Shown piece by piece: positions 28,927-37,370 of a stretch of DNA of 64,000 nucleotides (positions are counted from its first letter, which is position 1; every line of letters begins with the position of its first letter). The position numbers and the translations under genes are program-made. This DNA is from JANQHO01 sp965218075 (lineage in GTDB: Bacteria; Bacteroidota; Bacteroidia; Flavobacteriales; Schleiferiaceae), in NCBI GenBank assembly GCA_965218075.1, contig CBDCJZ010000003.1, positions 1,612,001-1,676,000 of the forward strand, in the 5' to 3' direction. The notes under the pieces are model-generated. The model was given only the letters and a program-made list of their open reading frames with translations, did no database searches and was not told the origin of the DNA.

Positions 28927-30141
28927 TCATTCGATAACTATTTTTTCGGTGAATATCCCCTCTGTGGTCTCTAGGTGTATCAAATACTGCCCTGACGATA
29001 TATCGCTGACATCGAGATTTCGCTCACTCTTATCGTAATGCTTTAGGAGCTTTCCTGCCAGGTTATATAAGGCAATATTTTTAACTCCGATATCACCAGC
29101 TATTACTAGCTGCAAAGTCCCCTCTGTAGGATTGGGAAAAACCTCAATCTTTTTTTTTAGATTAGTTTCTTCCTCTTCTATGCCCAAGCCGCCGCCATTG
29201 GTCGTTTTATAGATAGTTCCCTTTCCTCCAATGGCAAAACCCAGTTGGTCGTCATAGAAATATAGCTTATGTATACCTACCCCAATATCAGCTTGCATCC
29301 CCCAGCTAAGTCCTAAATTTTTACTCCCTAGAATCTTTCCACCAGGATATGTCCCATATAGGGTAGTGCTATTTACAATTAGGGGCGTAAATCCAGGGGC
29401 CGGCATCTGCGGCTGACCAAAATTCCTGCTCCAGCTTATACCATTGTCGATACTGTAATACACAATTGGTGGATATGATGTATAAAGAATGATGGTATCA
29501 TTAAAGAGTCCTATAGTTTCAAGACTGTTTATACTCTGAGCTACCCCACCCAAGTTATTTAATGGCAATGTTAAAGCATACCAGCTTTTCCCAAAATCAT
29601 CTGATCTAAAAAGGGAATCTTTCCTTAAGTTGATATATATTATGCCGTGTTGATTAATGGCAGGTAGGTACGCTGCTTTAGCAAGTTGCTGAATATGACC
29701 ATTAGATAGCTTTTTTAGATTCCAGTCCTTGGCATCAAAAAAATAAATCTCTTTGTTATACAGTTTAACACTGTGGAGGGGTCCTCGATAAGGTTCATAG
29801 CTTATATTCTCGATAATCCAGTTGATGCCATAGTCGGAAGAATACACTAAAAGTGACGAGCCCTTCCCTACAGCAAACGCATAGACCTCATTATCAAATC
29901 CTACAACGTGTCTTATCGCTAAACTGTCATGAGAAAACACCATATTCCAATTCTCTCCACCATCGGTACTTTTAAGTATTGTACCACTTCTACTACCTCC
30001 AGCTACACAATAGCCCGTCATACTATCCACAAAGAAAATATCATAGATGAGTTCATTAATATTGGAGTTCACTGGATACCATTGGGCTTGAACAGGGGAA
30101 AAGCCCCCTAAAATCGCTATGAATATGATTAGCTGTCTCAT
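28927..30141 (-). CDS. Secreted YCF48/BNR-like beta-propeller protein with T9SS sorting domain, array copy B
   Basis: Shortest copy (404 residues), with the same signal peptide, blade repeats and sorting domain as its neighbours. Its variable loops differ: SNINELIYDIFF replaces the ATKNT segment, the first loop is CVAGGSRSGTILKS (about 12 residues shorter), and the second is EPYRGPLHSVKL. It shares QLAKAAYLPAINQHG and LRKDSLF with copy E, but RNFGQPQMPAPGFTPLIV with copy C and the GGVAQS loop with D. Every indel is a multiple of three bases. Its sorting domain ends EKIVIE. Confidence 0.9.
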   Translation of the reverse strand: MRQLIIFIAILGGFSPVQAQWYPVNSNINELIYDIFFVDSMTGYCVAGGSRSGTILKSTDGGENWNMVFSHDSLAIRHVVGFDNEVYAFAVGKGSSLLVYSSDYGINWIIENISYEPYRGPLHSVKLYNKEIYFFDAKDWNLKKLSNGHIQQLAKAAYLPAINQHGIIYINLRKDSLFRSDDFGKSWYALTLPLNNLGGVAQSINSLETIGLFNDTIILYTSYPPIVYYSIDNGISWSRNFGQPQMPAPGFTPLIVNSTTLYGTYPGGKILGSKNLGLSWGMQADIGVGIHKLYFYDDQLGFAIGGKGTIYKTTNGGGLGIEEEETNLKKKIEVFPNPTEGTLQLVIAGDIGVKNIALYNLAGKLLKHYDKSERNLDVSDISSGQYLIHLETTEGIFTEKIVIE

Positions 30142-30177
30142 CTGTCGTTGAGTTTTAAATTAATGATTATTATTCAA

Positions 30178-30297
30178 TTATTCTATCAATAAAGTTGCTG
30201 TATCTGCTGCTTGCCCCTTGCAAATTAAAGCTACGTGATATAAGCCAGCTCGATAACTCGCTACATTAATCGTCCTTGCTCGACCTCCAAAATGAGC
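30178..30297 (-). pseudogene. Headless T9SS sorting-domain tail in spacer B-C
   Basis: Forty codons, AHFGGRARTINVASYRAGLY to TATLLIE and stop, open but without a start; an in-frame TAG lies immediately upstream. It is nearly or fully identical to the tails in spacers C-D and D-E. Confidence 0.7.
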
Positions 30298-30315
30298 CTA
30301 AACTTCATGAGAACA

Positions 30316-31596
30316 TCATTCGACAACTATTTTTTCGGTGAATATCCCCTCTGTGGTCTCTAGGTGTATCAAATACTGCCCTGACGATATATCGCTGACA
30401 TCGAGATTTCGCTCACTCTTATCGTAATGCTTTAGGAGCTTCCCTGCCAGGTTATATAAGGCAATATTTTTAACTCCGATATCACCAACTATTACTAGCT
30501 GCAAAGTCCCCTCTGTAGGATTGGGAAAAACCTCAATCTTTTTTTTTAGATTAGTTTCTTCCTCTTCTATGCCCAAGCCGCCGCCATTGGTCGTTTTATA
30601 GATAGTTCCCTTTCCTCCAATGGCAAAACCCAGTTGGTTGTCATAGAAATAGAGCTTATGTATACGTACTTCAATATTACCATCTTGCACTCCCCAGCTA
30701 AGTCCTAAATTTTTACTCCCTAGAACCTTTCCACCAGAATCTGTCCAATATCTCATCCCATATAGGGTAGTGCTATTTACAATTAGGGGCGTAATTCCAG
30801 GGGCCGTCATCTGCGGCTGACCAAAATTCCTGCTCCAGCTTATACCATTGTCGATACTGTAATGCACAGCTCCTGGATATGTTGTATAAAGAATGATGGT
30901 ATCATTAAAGAGTCCTATATCTTCAAGATAGTTCATATTCTGAGTTACCCTACCCCATTTATCTAATGGCAATGTTAAAGCATACCAGCTTTTCCCAAAA
31001 TCATCTGATCTAAAAAGGGCATTTTTCCTTGAGTTGATATATATTATGCCGTGTTGATTAATGGCAAATAAGAACGCTGCTTTTTTAGTAAGTTGCTGAA
31101 TATGACCATTAGACAGCTTTTTTAGATTCCAGTCCTTTCTATCAAGAAAATAAATCTCTTTGTTATACAGTTTAACACCGTGATTAATTTCTGCATACCG
31201 TCTAGCTCCTAGGGGTTCATAGCTTATATTCTCGATAATCCAGTTGATGCCATAGTCGGAAGAATACACTAAAAGTGACGAGCCCTTCCCTAGAGCAAAC
31301 GCATAGACCTCATTATCAAATCCTACAACGTATTTTATCGCTAAACTGTCATGAGAAAACGCCATATTCCAATTCTCTCCACCATCAATGGTTTTTAAGA
31401 TCACGCCTGTTGAACTTTGCTGGGGTCCCCACCTGTCGCCTCCGACTCCTCCCACACAATAGCCCGTCATGCTATCCACGAAAAAAATACCATAGAGAGA
31501 GGTGTTCTTCGTGGCATTGGAATTCACTGGATACCATTGGGCTTGAACAGGGGAAAAGCCCCCTAAAATCGCTATGAATATGATTAGCTGTCTCAT
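30316..31596 (-). CDS. Secreted YCF48/BNR-like beta-propeller protein with T9SS sorting domain, array copy C
   Basis: Longest copy (426 residues). Signal peptide, blades and sorting domain are as in the other copies. Its first loop CVGGVGGDRWGPQQSSTG and second loop EPLGARRYAEINHG are nearly those of copy D, while RNFGQPQMTAPGITPLIV matches copy B and the DKWGRV loop resembles copy E. A unique five-residue insertion (MRYWTDSGGK) follows LYG. It also differs near the last blade (VQDGNIEVRIHK). Surface recognition or adhesion is plausible but unproven. Confidence 0.9.
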   Translation of the reverse strand: MRQLIIFIAILGGFSPVQAQWYPVNSNATKNTSLYGIFFVDSMTGYCVGGVGGDRWGPQQSSTGVILKTIDGGENWNMAFSHDSLAIKYVVGFDNEVYAFALGKGSSLLVYSSDYGINWIIENISYEPLGARRYAEINHGVKLYNKEIYFLDRKDWNLKKLSNGHIQQLTKKAAFLFAINQHGIIYINSRKNALFRSDDFGKSWYALTLPLDKWGRVTQNMNYLEDIGLFNDTIILYTTYPGAVHYSIDNGISWSRNFGQPQMTAPGITPLIVNSTTLYGMRYWTDSGGKVLGSKNLGLSWGVQDGNIEVRIHKLYFYDNQLGFAIGGKGTIYKTTNGGGLGIEEEETNLKKKIEVFPNPTEGTLQLVIVGDIGVKNIALYNLAGKLLKHYDKSERNLDVSDISSGQYLIHLETTEGIFTEKIVVE

Positions 31597-31632
31597 CTGT
31601 CGTTGAGTTTTAAATTAATGATTATTATTCAA

Positions 31633-31752
31633 TTATTCTATCAATAAAGTTGCTGTATCTGCTGCTTGCCCCTTGCAAATTAAAGCTACGTGATATAAGC
31701 CAGCTCGATAACTCGCTACATTAATCGTCCTTGCTCGACCTCCAAAATGAGC
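31633..31752 (-). pseudogene. Headless T9SS sorting-domain tail in spacer C-D
   Basis: A 39-residue tail, TINVASYRAGLYHVALICKG then QAADTATLLIE and stop, without a start codon. The whole 174-bp spacer matches spacers B-C and D-E almost base for base. Confidence 0.7.
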
Positions 31753-31770
31753 CTAAACTTCATGAGAGCA

Positions 31771-33030
31771 TCATTCGACAACTATTTTTTCGGTGAATAT
31801 CCCCTCTGTGGTCTCTAGGTGTATCAAATACTGCCCTGACGATATATCGCTGACATCGAGATTTCGCTCACTCTTATCGTAATGCTTTAGGAGCTTCCCT
31901 GCCAGGTTATATAAGGCAATATTTTTAACTCCGATATCACCAGCTATTACTAGCTGCAAAGTCCCCTCTGTAGGATTGGGAAAAACCTCAATCTTTTTTT
32001 TTAGATTAGTTTCTTCCTCTTCTATGCCCAAGCCGCCGCCATTGGTCGTTTTATAGATAGTTCCCTTTCCTCCAATGGCAAAACCCAGTTGGTCGTCATA
32101 GAAATAGAGCTTATGTATACGTACCCCAACAATATCAGCTTGCATCTCCCAGCTAAGTCCTAAATTTTTAGTCCCTAGAATCGCTCCTTTACCACTTGTC
32201 CCATATAGGGTAGTGCTATTTACAATTACGTTCATAAATTGAGGGGCCGAATAATAATAATTAAGATTCCAGCTTATACCATTATCGATACTGTAATGCA
32301 CAGCTCCTGGATATGTTGTATAAAGAATGATGGTATCATTAAAGAGTCCTATAGTTTCAAGATGGTTCATACTCTGAGCTACCCCACCCAATTTATTTAA
32401 TGGCAATGTTAAAGCATACCAGCTTTTCCCAAAATCATCTGATCTAAAAAGGGCATTTTTCCTTGAGTTGATATATATTATGCCGTGTTGATTAATGGCA
32501 GATAAGGACGCTGCTTTTTTAGTAAGTTGCTGAATATGACCATTAGATAGCTTTTTTAGATTCCAGTCCTTTCTATCAAGAAAATAAATCTCTTTGTTAT
32601 ACAGTTTAACTCCTTGATTAATTGCTTCATACCGTCTAGCTCCTAGGGGTTCATAGCTTATATTCTCGATAATCCAGTTGATGCCATAGTCGGAAGAATA
32701 CACTAAAAGTGACGAGTCCTTCCCTAGAGCAAACGCATAGACCTCATTATCAAATCCTACAACGTATTTTATCGCTAAACTGTCATGAGAAAACACCATA
32801 TTCCAATTCTCTCCACCATCAATGGTTTTTAAGATCACGCCTGTTGAACTTTGCTGGGGTCCCCACATGTCGCCTCCGACTCCTCCCACACAATAGCCCG
32901 TCATGCTATCCACGAAAAAAATACCATAGAGAGAGGTGTTCTTCGTGGCATTGGAGTTCACTGGATACCATTGGGCTTGAACAGGGGAAAAGCCCCCTAA
33001 AATCGCTATGAATATGATTAGCTGTCTCAT
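31771..33030 (-). CDS. Secreted YCF48/BNR-like beta-propeller protein with T9SS sorting domain, array copy D
   Basis: A 419-residue copy with the common signal peptide, blades and sorting domain. The N-terminal third is almost identical to copy C (CVGGVGGDMWGPQQSSTG, EPLGARRYEAINQG). The middle third switches to loops of other copies: GGVAQSMNHLETI as in B, and NLNYYYSAPQFMNVI as in A. This switch inside otherwise near-identical DNA is what gene conversion or unequal crossing-over would leave. GTKNLGLSW is shared with E. Confidence 0.9.
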   Translation of the reverse strand: MRQLIIFIAILGGFSPVQAQWYPVNSNATKNTSLYGIFFVDSMTGYCVGGVGGDMWGPQQSSTGVILKTIDGGENWNMVFSHDSLAIKYVVGFDNEVYAFALGKDSSLLVYSSDYGINWIIENISYEPLGARRYEAINQGVKLYNKEIYFLDRKDWNLKKLSNGHIQQLTKKAASLSAINQHGIIYINSRKNALFRSDDFGKSWYALTLPLNKLGGVAQSMNHLETIGLFNDTIILYTTYPGAVHYSIDNGISWNLNYYYSAPQFMNVIVNSTTLYGTSGKGAILGTKNLGLSWEMQADIVGVRIHKLYFYDDQLGFAIGGKGTIYKTTNGGGLGIEEEETNLKKKIEVFPNPTEGTLQLVIAGDIGVKNIALYNLAGKLLKHYDKSERNLDVSDISSGQYLIHLETTEGIFTEKIVVE

Positions 33031-33066
33031 CTGTCGTTGAGTTTTAAATTAATGATTATTATTCAA

Positions 33067-33186
33067 TTATTCTATCAATAAAGTTGCTGTATCTGCTGCT
33101 TGCCCCTTGCAAATTAAAGCTACGTGATATAAGCCAGCTCGATAACTCGCTACATTAATCGTCCTTGCTCGACCTCCAAAATGAGC
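33067..33186 (-). pseudogene. Headless T9SS sorting-domain tail in spacer D-E
   Basis: The same 39-residue start-less tail as in spacers B-C and C-D. The spacer upstream of copy E is different: there the real tyrosinase gene occupies the equivalent position, ending 18 bp before copy E. Confidence 0.7.
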
Positions 33187-33204
33187 CTAAACTTCATGAG
33201 AACA

Positions 33205-34464
33205 TCATTCGACAACTATTTTTTCGGTGAATATCCCCTCTGTGGTCTCTAGGTGTATCAAATACTGCCCTGACGATATATCGCTGACATCGAGATTTCG
33301 ATCACTCTTATCGTAATGCTTTAGGAGCTTTCCTGCCAGGTTATATAAGGCAATATTTTTAACTCCGATATCACCAGCTATTACTAGCTGCAAAGTCCCC
33401 TCTGTAGGATTGGGAAAAACCTCAATCTTTTTTTTTAGATTAGTTTCTTCCTCTTCTATGCCCAAGCCGCCGCCATTGGTCGTTTTATAGATAGTTCCCT
33501 TTCCTCCAATGGCAAAACCCAGTTGGTCGTCATAGAAATAGAGCTTACGTATACGTACCCCAATATCAGCTTGCATCTCCCAGCTAAGTCCTAAATTTTT
33601 AGTCCCTAGAATCTTTCCACCAGACTCTGCCCCATATAGGGTAGTGCTATTTACAATTGTGTTCGGAACCATGAGAGGTAAGGACCGACGATTAAGACTC
33701 CAGCTTATACCATTATCGATACTGTAATGCACCATTCCTGGATATGTTCCAATAATAATGATGGTATCATTAAAGAGGTTCATATTTTCAAGTACTGAAT
33801 AGTTCACCATTACCCTACCAAATTTATCTAATGGCAATGTTAAAGCATACCAGCTTTTCCCAAAATCATCTGATCTAAAAAGGGAATCTTTCCTTAAGTT
33901 GATATATATTATGCCGTGTTGATTAATGGCAGATAGGTACGCTGCTTTAGCAAGTTGCTGAATATGACCATTAGATAGCTTTTTTAGATTCCAGTCCTTT
34001 CTATCAATAAAATAAATCTCTTTGTTATACAGTTTAACACCGTGGGGTCCTCGAAAAGCTTCATAGTGGGGTTCATAGTAGGGCTCATAGCTTAGATTCT
34101 CGATAATCCAGTTGATGCCATAGTCGGAAGAATACACTAAAAGTGACGAGCCCTTCCCTACAGCAAACGCATAGACCTCATTATCAAATCCTACAACGTA
34201 TTTTATCGCTAAACTGTCATGAGAAAACACCATATTCCAATTCTCTCCACCATCAATGGTTTTTAAGATCACCCCTGTTGAACTTTGATGGGGTCCCCAC
34301 ATGTCACCTCCGACTCCTCCCACACAATAGCCCGTCATGCTATCCACGAAAAAAATATCATAGAAATAGGTGTTCTTCGTGGCATTGGAGTTCACTGGAT
34401 ACCATTGGGCTTGAACAGGGGAAAAGCCCCCTAAAATCGCTATGAATATGATTAGCTGTCTCAT
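33205..34464 (-). CDS. Secreted YCF48/BNR-like beta-propeller protein with T9SS sorting domain, array copy E (promoter-proximal)
   Basis: First of the five in the direction of transcription (419 residues), starting 18 bp after the tyrosinase stop, so the two are surely co-transcribed. It has the common signal peptide and sorting domain. Loops unique to this copy are EPYYEPHYEAFRGPHG, DKFGRVMVNYSVLENMN and SLNRRSLPLMVPNTIV; the QLAKAAYLSAINQHG and LRKDSLF block is shared with copy B. It is the most divergent in the middle third, consistent with being the oldest unit. Confidence 0.9.
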   Translation of the reverse strand: MRQLIIFIAILGGFSPVQAQWYPVNSNATKNTYFYDIFFVDSMTGYCVGGVGGDMWGPHQSSTGVILKTIDGGENWNMVFSHDSLAIKYVVGFDNEVYAFAVGKGSSLLVYSSDYGINWIIENLSYEPYYEPHYEAFRGPHGVKLYNKEIYFIDRKDWNLKKLSNGHIQQLAKAAYLSAINQHGIIYINLRKDSLFRSDDFGKSWYALTLPLDKFGRVMVNYSVLENMNLFNDTIIIIGTYPGMVHYSIDNGISWSLNRRSLPLMVPNTIVNSTTLYGAESGGKILGTKNLGLSWEMQADIGVRIRKLYFYDDQLGFAIGGKGTIYKTTNGGGLGIEEEETNLKKKIEVFPNPTEGTLQLVIAGDIGVKNIALYNLAGKLLKHYDKSDRNLDVSDISSGQYLIHLETTEGIFTEKIVVE

Positions 34465-34482
34465 CTGTCGTTGAGTTTTAAA

Positions 34483-36849
34483 TTAATGAAGCATTAAAGT
34501 TTCTTCGTCTATTACTTGTTCATTGTAAATTAAAGCTATGCAATAAATTCCTCTTCGATAGCCCTCTAAATTAACTGTTGTTTCCATTTCACTTTCAATT
34601 CGATTGACCTCTAAAGGGTAGGTGTGGGTGTATGAGTCGCTATTAGCTCCTGTAATTATCAAATATAAAGATCCCGAGCTGACATTTTTTGCTCGGTATC
34701 GAATGGTTATCCTCCTTGCTCCATCATCATCGGCAGTGGGATTGGGAAATATGCCGATTATCTCAAGCTCCCGAATCCTCACTTCCACGTCGTCATAATC
34801 CTTAACTCCATCTCTAGCGGCGATAACCTCCAGCTTGTATCTACTGCTAATTTCAGGAGAAACCCTTAGGTTCTTTCCCCTGTAAATCAAATTACCTTCA
34901 GGGCCATACCAATTATAGATAGCTGACTCGCCTATATCAGAGGCAAACAAATCAGCCGATTCTCCTTCTGAAATTTCCCGATCCCTTCCTGCATCTGCAG
35001 AAAAGCCTTCACGATTGGGCGCTTTGATGTGATAGGTTTCTCCGCCCATGATTTTACCATCTGACCCCCTCCTTTGTAGCACCTGGTAATCAAATGTTTC
35101 TTGTCCACTCAATTGCTCGGACAAGAAATTGAAGCCCACATGTATCAAGTCGCGTTGGCCATCGGAACTCAAGATCCTAATACGTGCTGGATCCCCTTTT
35201 ACCGTTAGCCGTCTTTTCTCTGCATTTGAAATTTCTAGATTCTCACAGCCCCTTCTTCCTCCTCTCGACATGTCCCAAATATGAGCACTCAAAGTTACTT
35301 TTATCTCCGCTTCCTCCGTTATGGGATTGCCTCGGTATACGTCTGGGCTTTTGAACTCGAGATAATAACCTTCTCCAATTCCCCAAGCATCCCCTAGTAA
35401 TATGCTAGCTCCGGGTATTGTCTCACCTTCGGATGCTACATCTACATCATCTGCATCTACGGAAGGATCATCAGGATTCGTCATATTATGAACGTTTAAA
35501 TCCACCACCGACACATTCTTCCATGCCACATTATTGTTTTCCCTGGTGTATCTATAAATATCCAGGCCATCGGTAAAGACAATGGGATCTTCAATAGATT
35601 CTATTCTCGCTAATAGACAAAAATGATGTGGCTCGTTTATAAAAGTTGACGAATCGATAACAAGACCTACATAGTCAAGAGGATTAGGTGGCTGCCATGG
35701 AAAAACCGCAATATGAGAAGAAGCAGGCTCTATCACAGGTAAAGTAAGGGTTCCGATAGTATCTCCCAATGACTGATTCGAAACGCTCAAACTTCCATTC
35801 CAGTGGCTGGGCCATGATAGAGCAGTAGATGCTTTTGCCCAATAGAGCTTTAATTGTTTGTTGCCTTTGGAGGCTACACACCCCCTGTTTCTAACCTGAA
35901 CGTAAACATAATCATAATTATCCGCTGTTGAGTAATATTCGGGGTTTTGATGTTCGCGATTAGTGAGTCCGTCATTTTGTTGTCGCACCCAAATGTCTTC
36001 ACTCTCCCACATAGGACCCCCATGAATATTGGGCTCTTCGCCTCGATCTCGTTCGCTTTGCATCACAAAAGAATTGTCTTTCATATATAAGTCAACTGGT
36101 AATGTCGTAGACTCAGGACAATTGCATTCCCACAATTTCCAAACATCGTCCACATAAGCATGCCATACCCAAAATATAGCCGCTGCTGGGGAACGGAAAT
36201 TACCCATAGTGCCCCCCATAATTCCGTGAACAGGATTGTGCCATGGCACTTGAATTTTTCTACTCAATCCGATGGCATCTACAGCTCCTGGAACTGTAGG
36301 AGAAAAATTCCAGTCGCAAATGTCATTATTTCCTCCATCTTGAATGGGAAGTGATAAATGATTGGGCAATGATACATTGGGTGTCCAATCTATAATATCG
36401 GTGCAAGTAACGGATGAGTCTCTTGTTCCACCATCTTTACAGGAGGTAACTATACAATCTGGATCAACTCCGTTTCCATTAGGTCCAGCTGTCCGAAATT
36501 CAATTGGAGCAGGAGTGGATGGATCCCAATATGGAAGTGGAACATACTCGGGCTTTTCCCGTTCAATTAGCCAATCTTCTAGCCTCTCAATATAAACTCG
36601 ATGAAAAGGGAGAAAATCGAAGTCGGAATGAATATCTAGAAGAGAGTTTCCCGCTTGGGTGGTGAAATCGCAATGGTATTGCAAAATTTCTGGGGTTACA
36701 AAATCAATAATCAAATTTGCGAGCTCAGCTCTCTGTGTCGAATTAAAGTCATTGATGTCGGTTCTTGCTCTTATTACCTGAGCGTTTGAGATGATTGGCA
36801 TAGCTAAGCTTGCCACTAGAGCTATTTTTAGGTTATTTGTGTTTTTCAT
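34483..36849 (-). CDS. Secreted tyrosinase-domain (type 3 copper) protein with T9SS-type C-terminus
   Basis: A 788-residue exported protein. After the signal peptide (MKNTNNLKIALVASLAMPII) comes a tyrosinase copper domain. The CuA site includes His in LLDIHSDFDFLPFHRVYIE; the CuB site has HNPVHGIMGG and the third ligand in FWVWHAYVDDVW. Such enzymes oxidise phenols or cross-link proteins. Then follow beta-rich domains, an Ig/PKD-like segment (about 620-700, YNWYGPEGN, YKLEVIAARDG), and a sorting-domain-like end with GIFPNPTADDDGARR and EGYRRGIYCIALIYN. It lies 18 bp ahead of the propeller array and probably heads its operon. Confidence 0.87.
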   Translation of the reverse strand: MKNTNNLKIALVASLAMPIISNAQVIRARTDINDFNSTQRAELANLIIDFVTPEILQYHCDFTTQAGNSLLDIHSDFDFLPFHRVYIERLEDWLIEREKPEYVPLPYWDPSTPAPIEFRTAGPNGNGVDPDCIVTSCKDGGTRDSSVTCTDIIDWTPNVSLPNHLSLPIQDGGNNDICDWNFSPTVPGAVDAIGLSRKIQVPWHNPVHGIMGGTMGNFRSPAAAIFWVWHAYVDDVWKLWECNCPESTTLPVDLYMKDNSFVMQSERDRGEEPNIHGGPMWESEDIWVRQQNDGLTNREHQNPEYYSTADNYDYVYVQVRNRGCVASKGNKQLKLYWAKASTALSWPSHWNGSLSVSNQSLGDTIGTLTLPVIEPASSHIAVFPWQPPNPLDYVGLVIDSSTFINEPHHFCLLARIESIEDPIVFTDGLDIYRYTRENNNVAWKNVSVVDLNVHNMTNPDDPSVDADDVDVASEGETIPGASILLGDAWGIGEGYYLEFKSPDVYRGNPITEEAEIKVTLSAHIWDMSRGGRRGCENLEISNAEKRRLTVKGDPARIRILSSDGQRDLIHVGFNFLSEQLSGQETFDYQVLQRRGSDGKIMGGETYHIKAPNREGFSADAGRDREISEGESADLFASDIGESAIYNWYGPEGNLIYRGKNLRVSPEISSRYKLEVIAARDGVKDYDDVEVRIRELEIIGIFPNPTADDDGARRITIRYRAKNVSSGSLYLIITGANSDSYTHTYPLEVNRIESEMETTVNLEGYRRGIYCIALIYNEQVIDEETLMLH

Positions 36850-36986
36850 GGATTCAAGTTTGAGTTATTAAAGATTATTGAAAATTCAATTTAAAGTGTA
36901 GAAGGTTATTAAAATATTTATTAAAATATTAAAGAAAGTTATAAAGTTATAGGGTCGATTAGTTGTGAATTGCAAATGTCGTTTAG

Positions 36987-37029
36987 CCTACGATAGACTT
37001 GAGTTATTCTACGGTAGGTTTGAGTTATT
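36987..37029. promoter_or_regulatory. Tandem 21-bp-period direct repeat upstream of the tyrosinase-propeller operon
   Basis: CCTACGATAGACTTGAGTTATT (36987-37008) and TCTACGGTAGGTTTGAGTTATT (37008-37029) agree at 18 of 22 positions, with a period of two helical turns. They lie about 140-180 bp before the tyrosinase ATG, and a third TTGAGTTATT is at 36860-36869 beside the start. Such spacing suits a dimeric regulator bound to one DNA face; LytTR-type sites have a similar period, but the regulator is unknown. Confidence 0.4.
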
Positions 37030-37079
37030 TTAAGAAGTAGAAAATATTTTTTGAGATTTTTTTGGAAGGGTAGATTCAA

Positions 37080-37370
37080 TCACTTACTCATTGTAAAGAC
37101 ACAAGTGTTTCCCGTAAAGCCGATTCTGATTTGAATTGACATAAGCGACTGTGTGGCATGTGCTACAACACAGTCGCGCTGAGATGGCAACAAAGTAAAG
37201 TTCAATCTTTCTACAAGGCGTTGTTGAGGCTCACGAAACCTAATTGTGCTTGATCCGTTTTGCAGCTGTGCAACGACATTAGAAGCCACAAACTCCTTAG
37301 GTTGCCAGTCTGCAAAGCATGGCTATTTTAAGAAAGAGGGGGGAAGCTCTGTGCCTAATGATAGGGTTAA
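37080..37370. other. Spacer with a possible short gene remnant
   Basis: The minus strand holds a 69-codon open frame (37080-37289) with the text ASNVVAQLQNGSSTIRFREP and an open extension upstream to about 37340. No family was recognised, and it may be debris of a larger gene. No other feature was seen. Confidence 0.3.

Larger units (their letters stand above)
27513..34464 (-). repeat. Five-unit tandem gene array, unit about 1.4 kb
   Basis: Five direct repeats, each a 404-426-codon propeller gene plus a 174-178-bp spacer containing a headless sorting-domain tail. Ends and spacers are near-identical; differences cluster in loops near residues 46-60, 122-140, 168-190, 205-225 and 255-290. Unit starts are about 1393-1455 bp apart. 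Confidence 0.92.

Noticed and set aside
31275..33011. Repeated plus-strand ORFs of 100 codons inside array copies C, D and E
   Set aside because: They are antisense shadows of the conserved propeller genes; their conservation follows from the tandem duplication, and they have no start signals or coding character of their own.
27513..34464. CRISPR-like interpretation of the regular repeats
   Set aside because: The repeat unit is about 1.4 kb and protein-coding; there are no short repeats with unique spacers.
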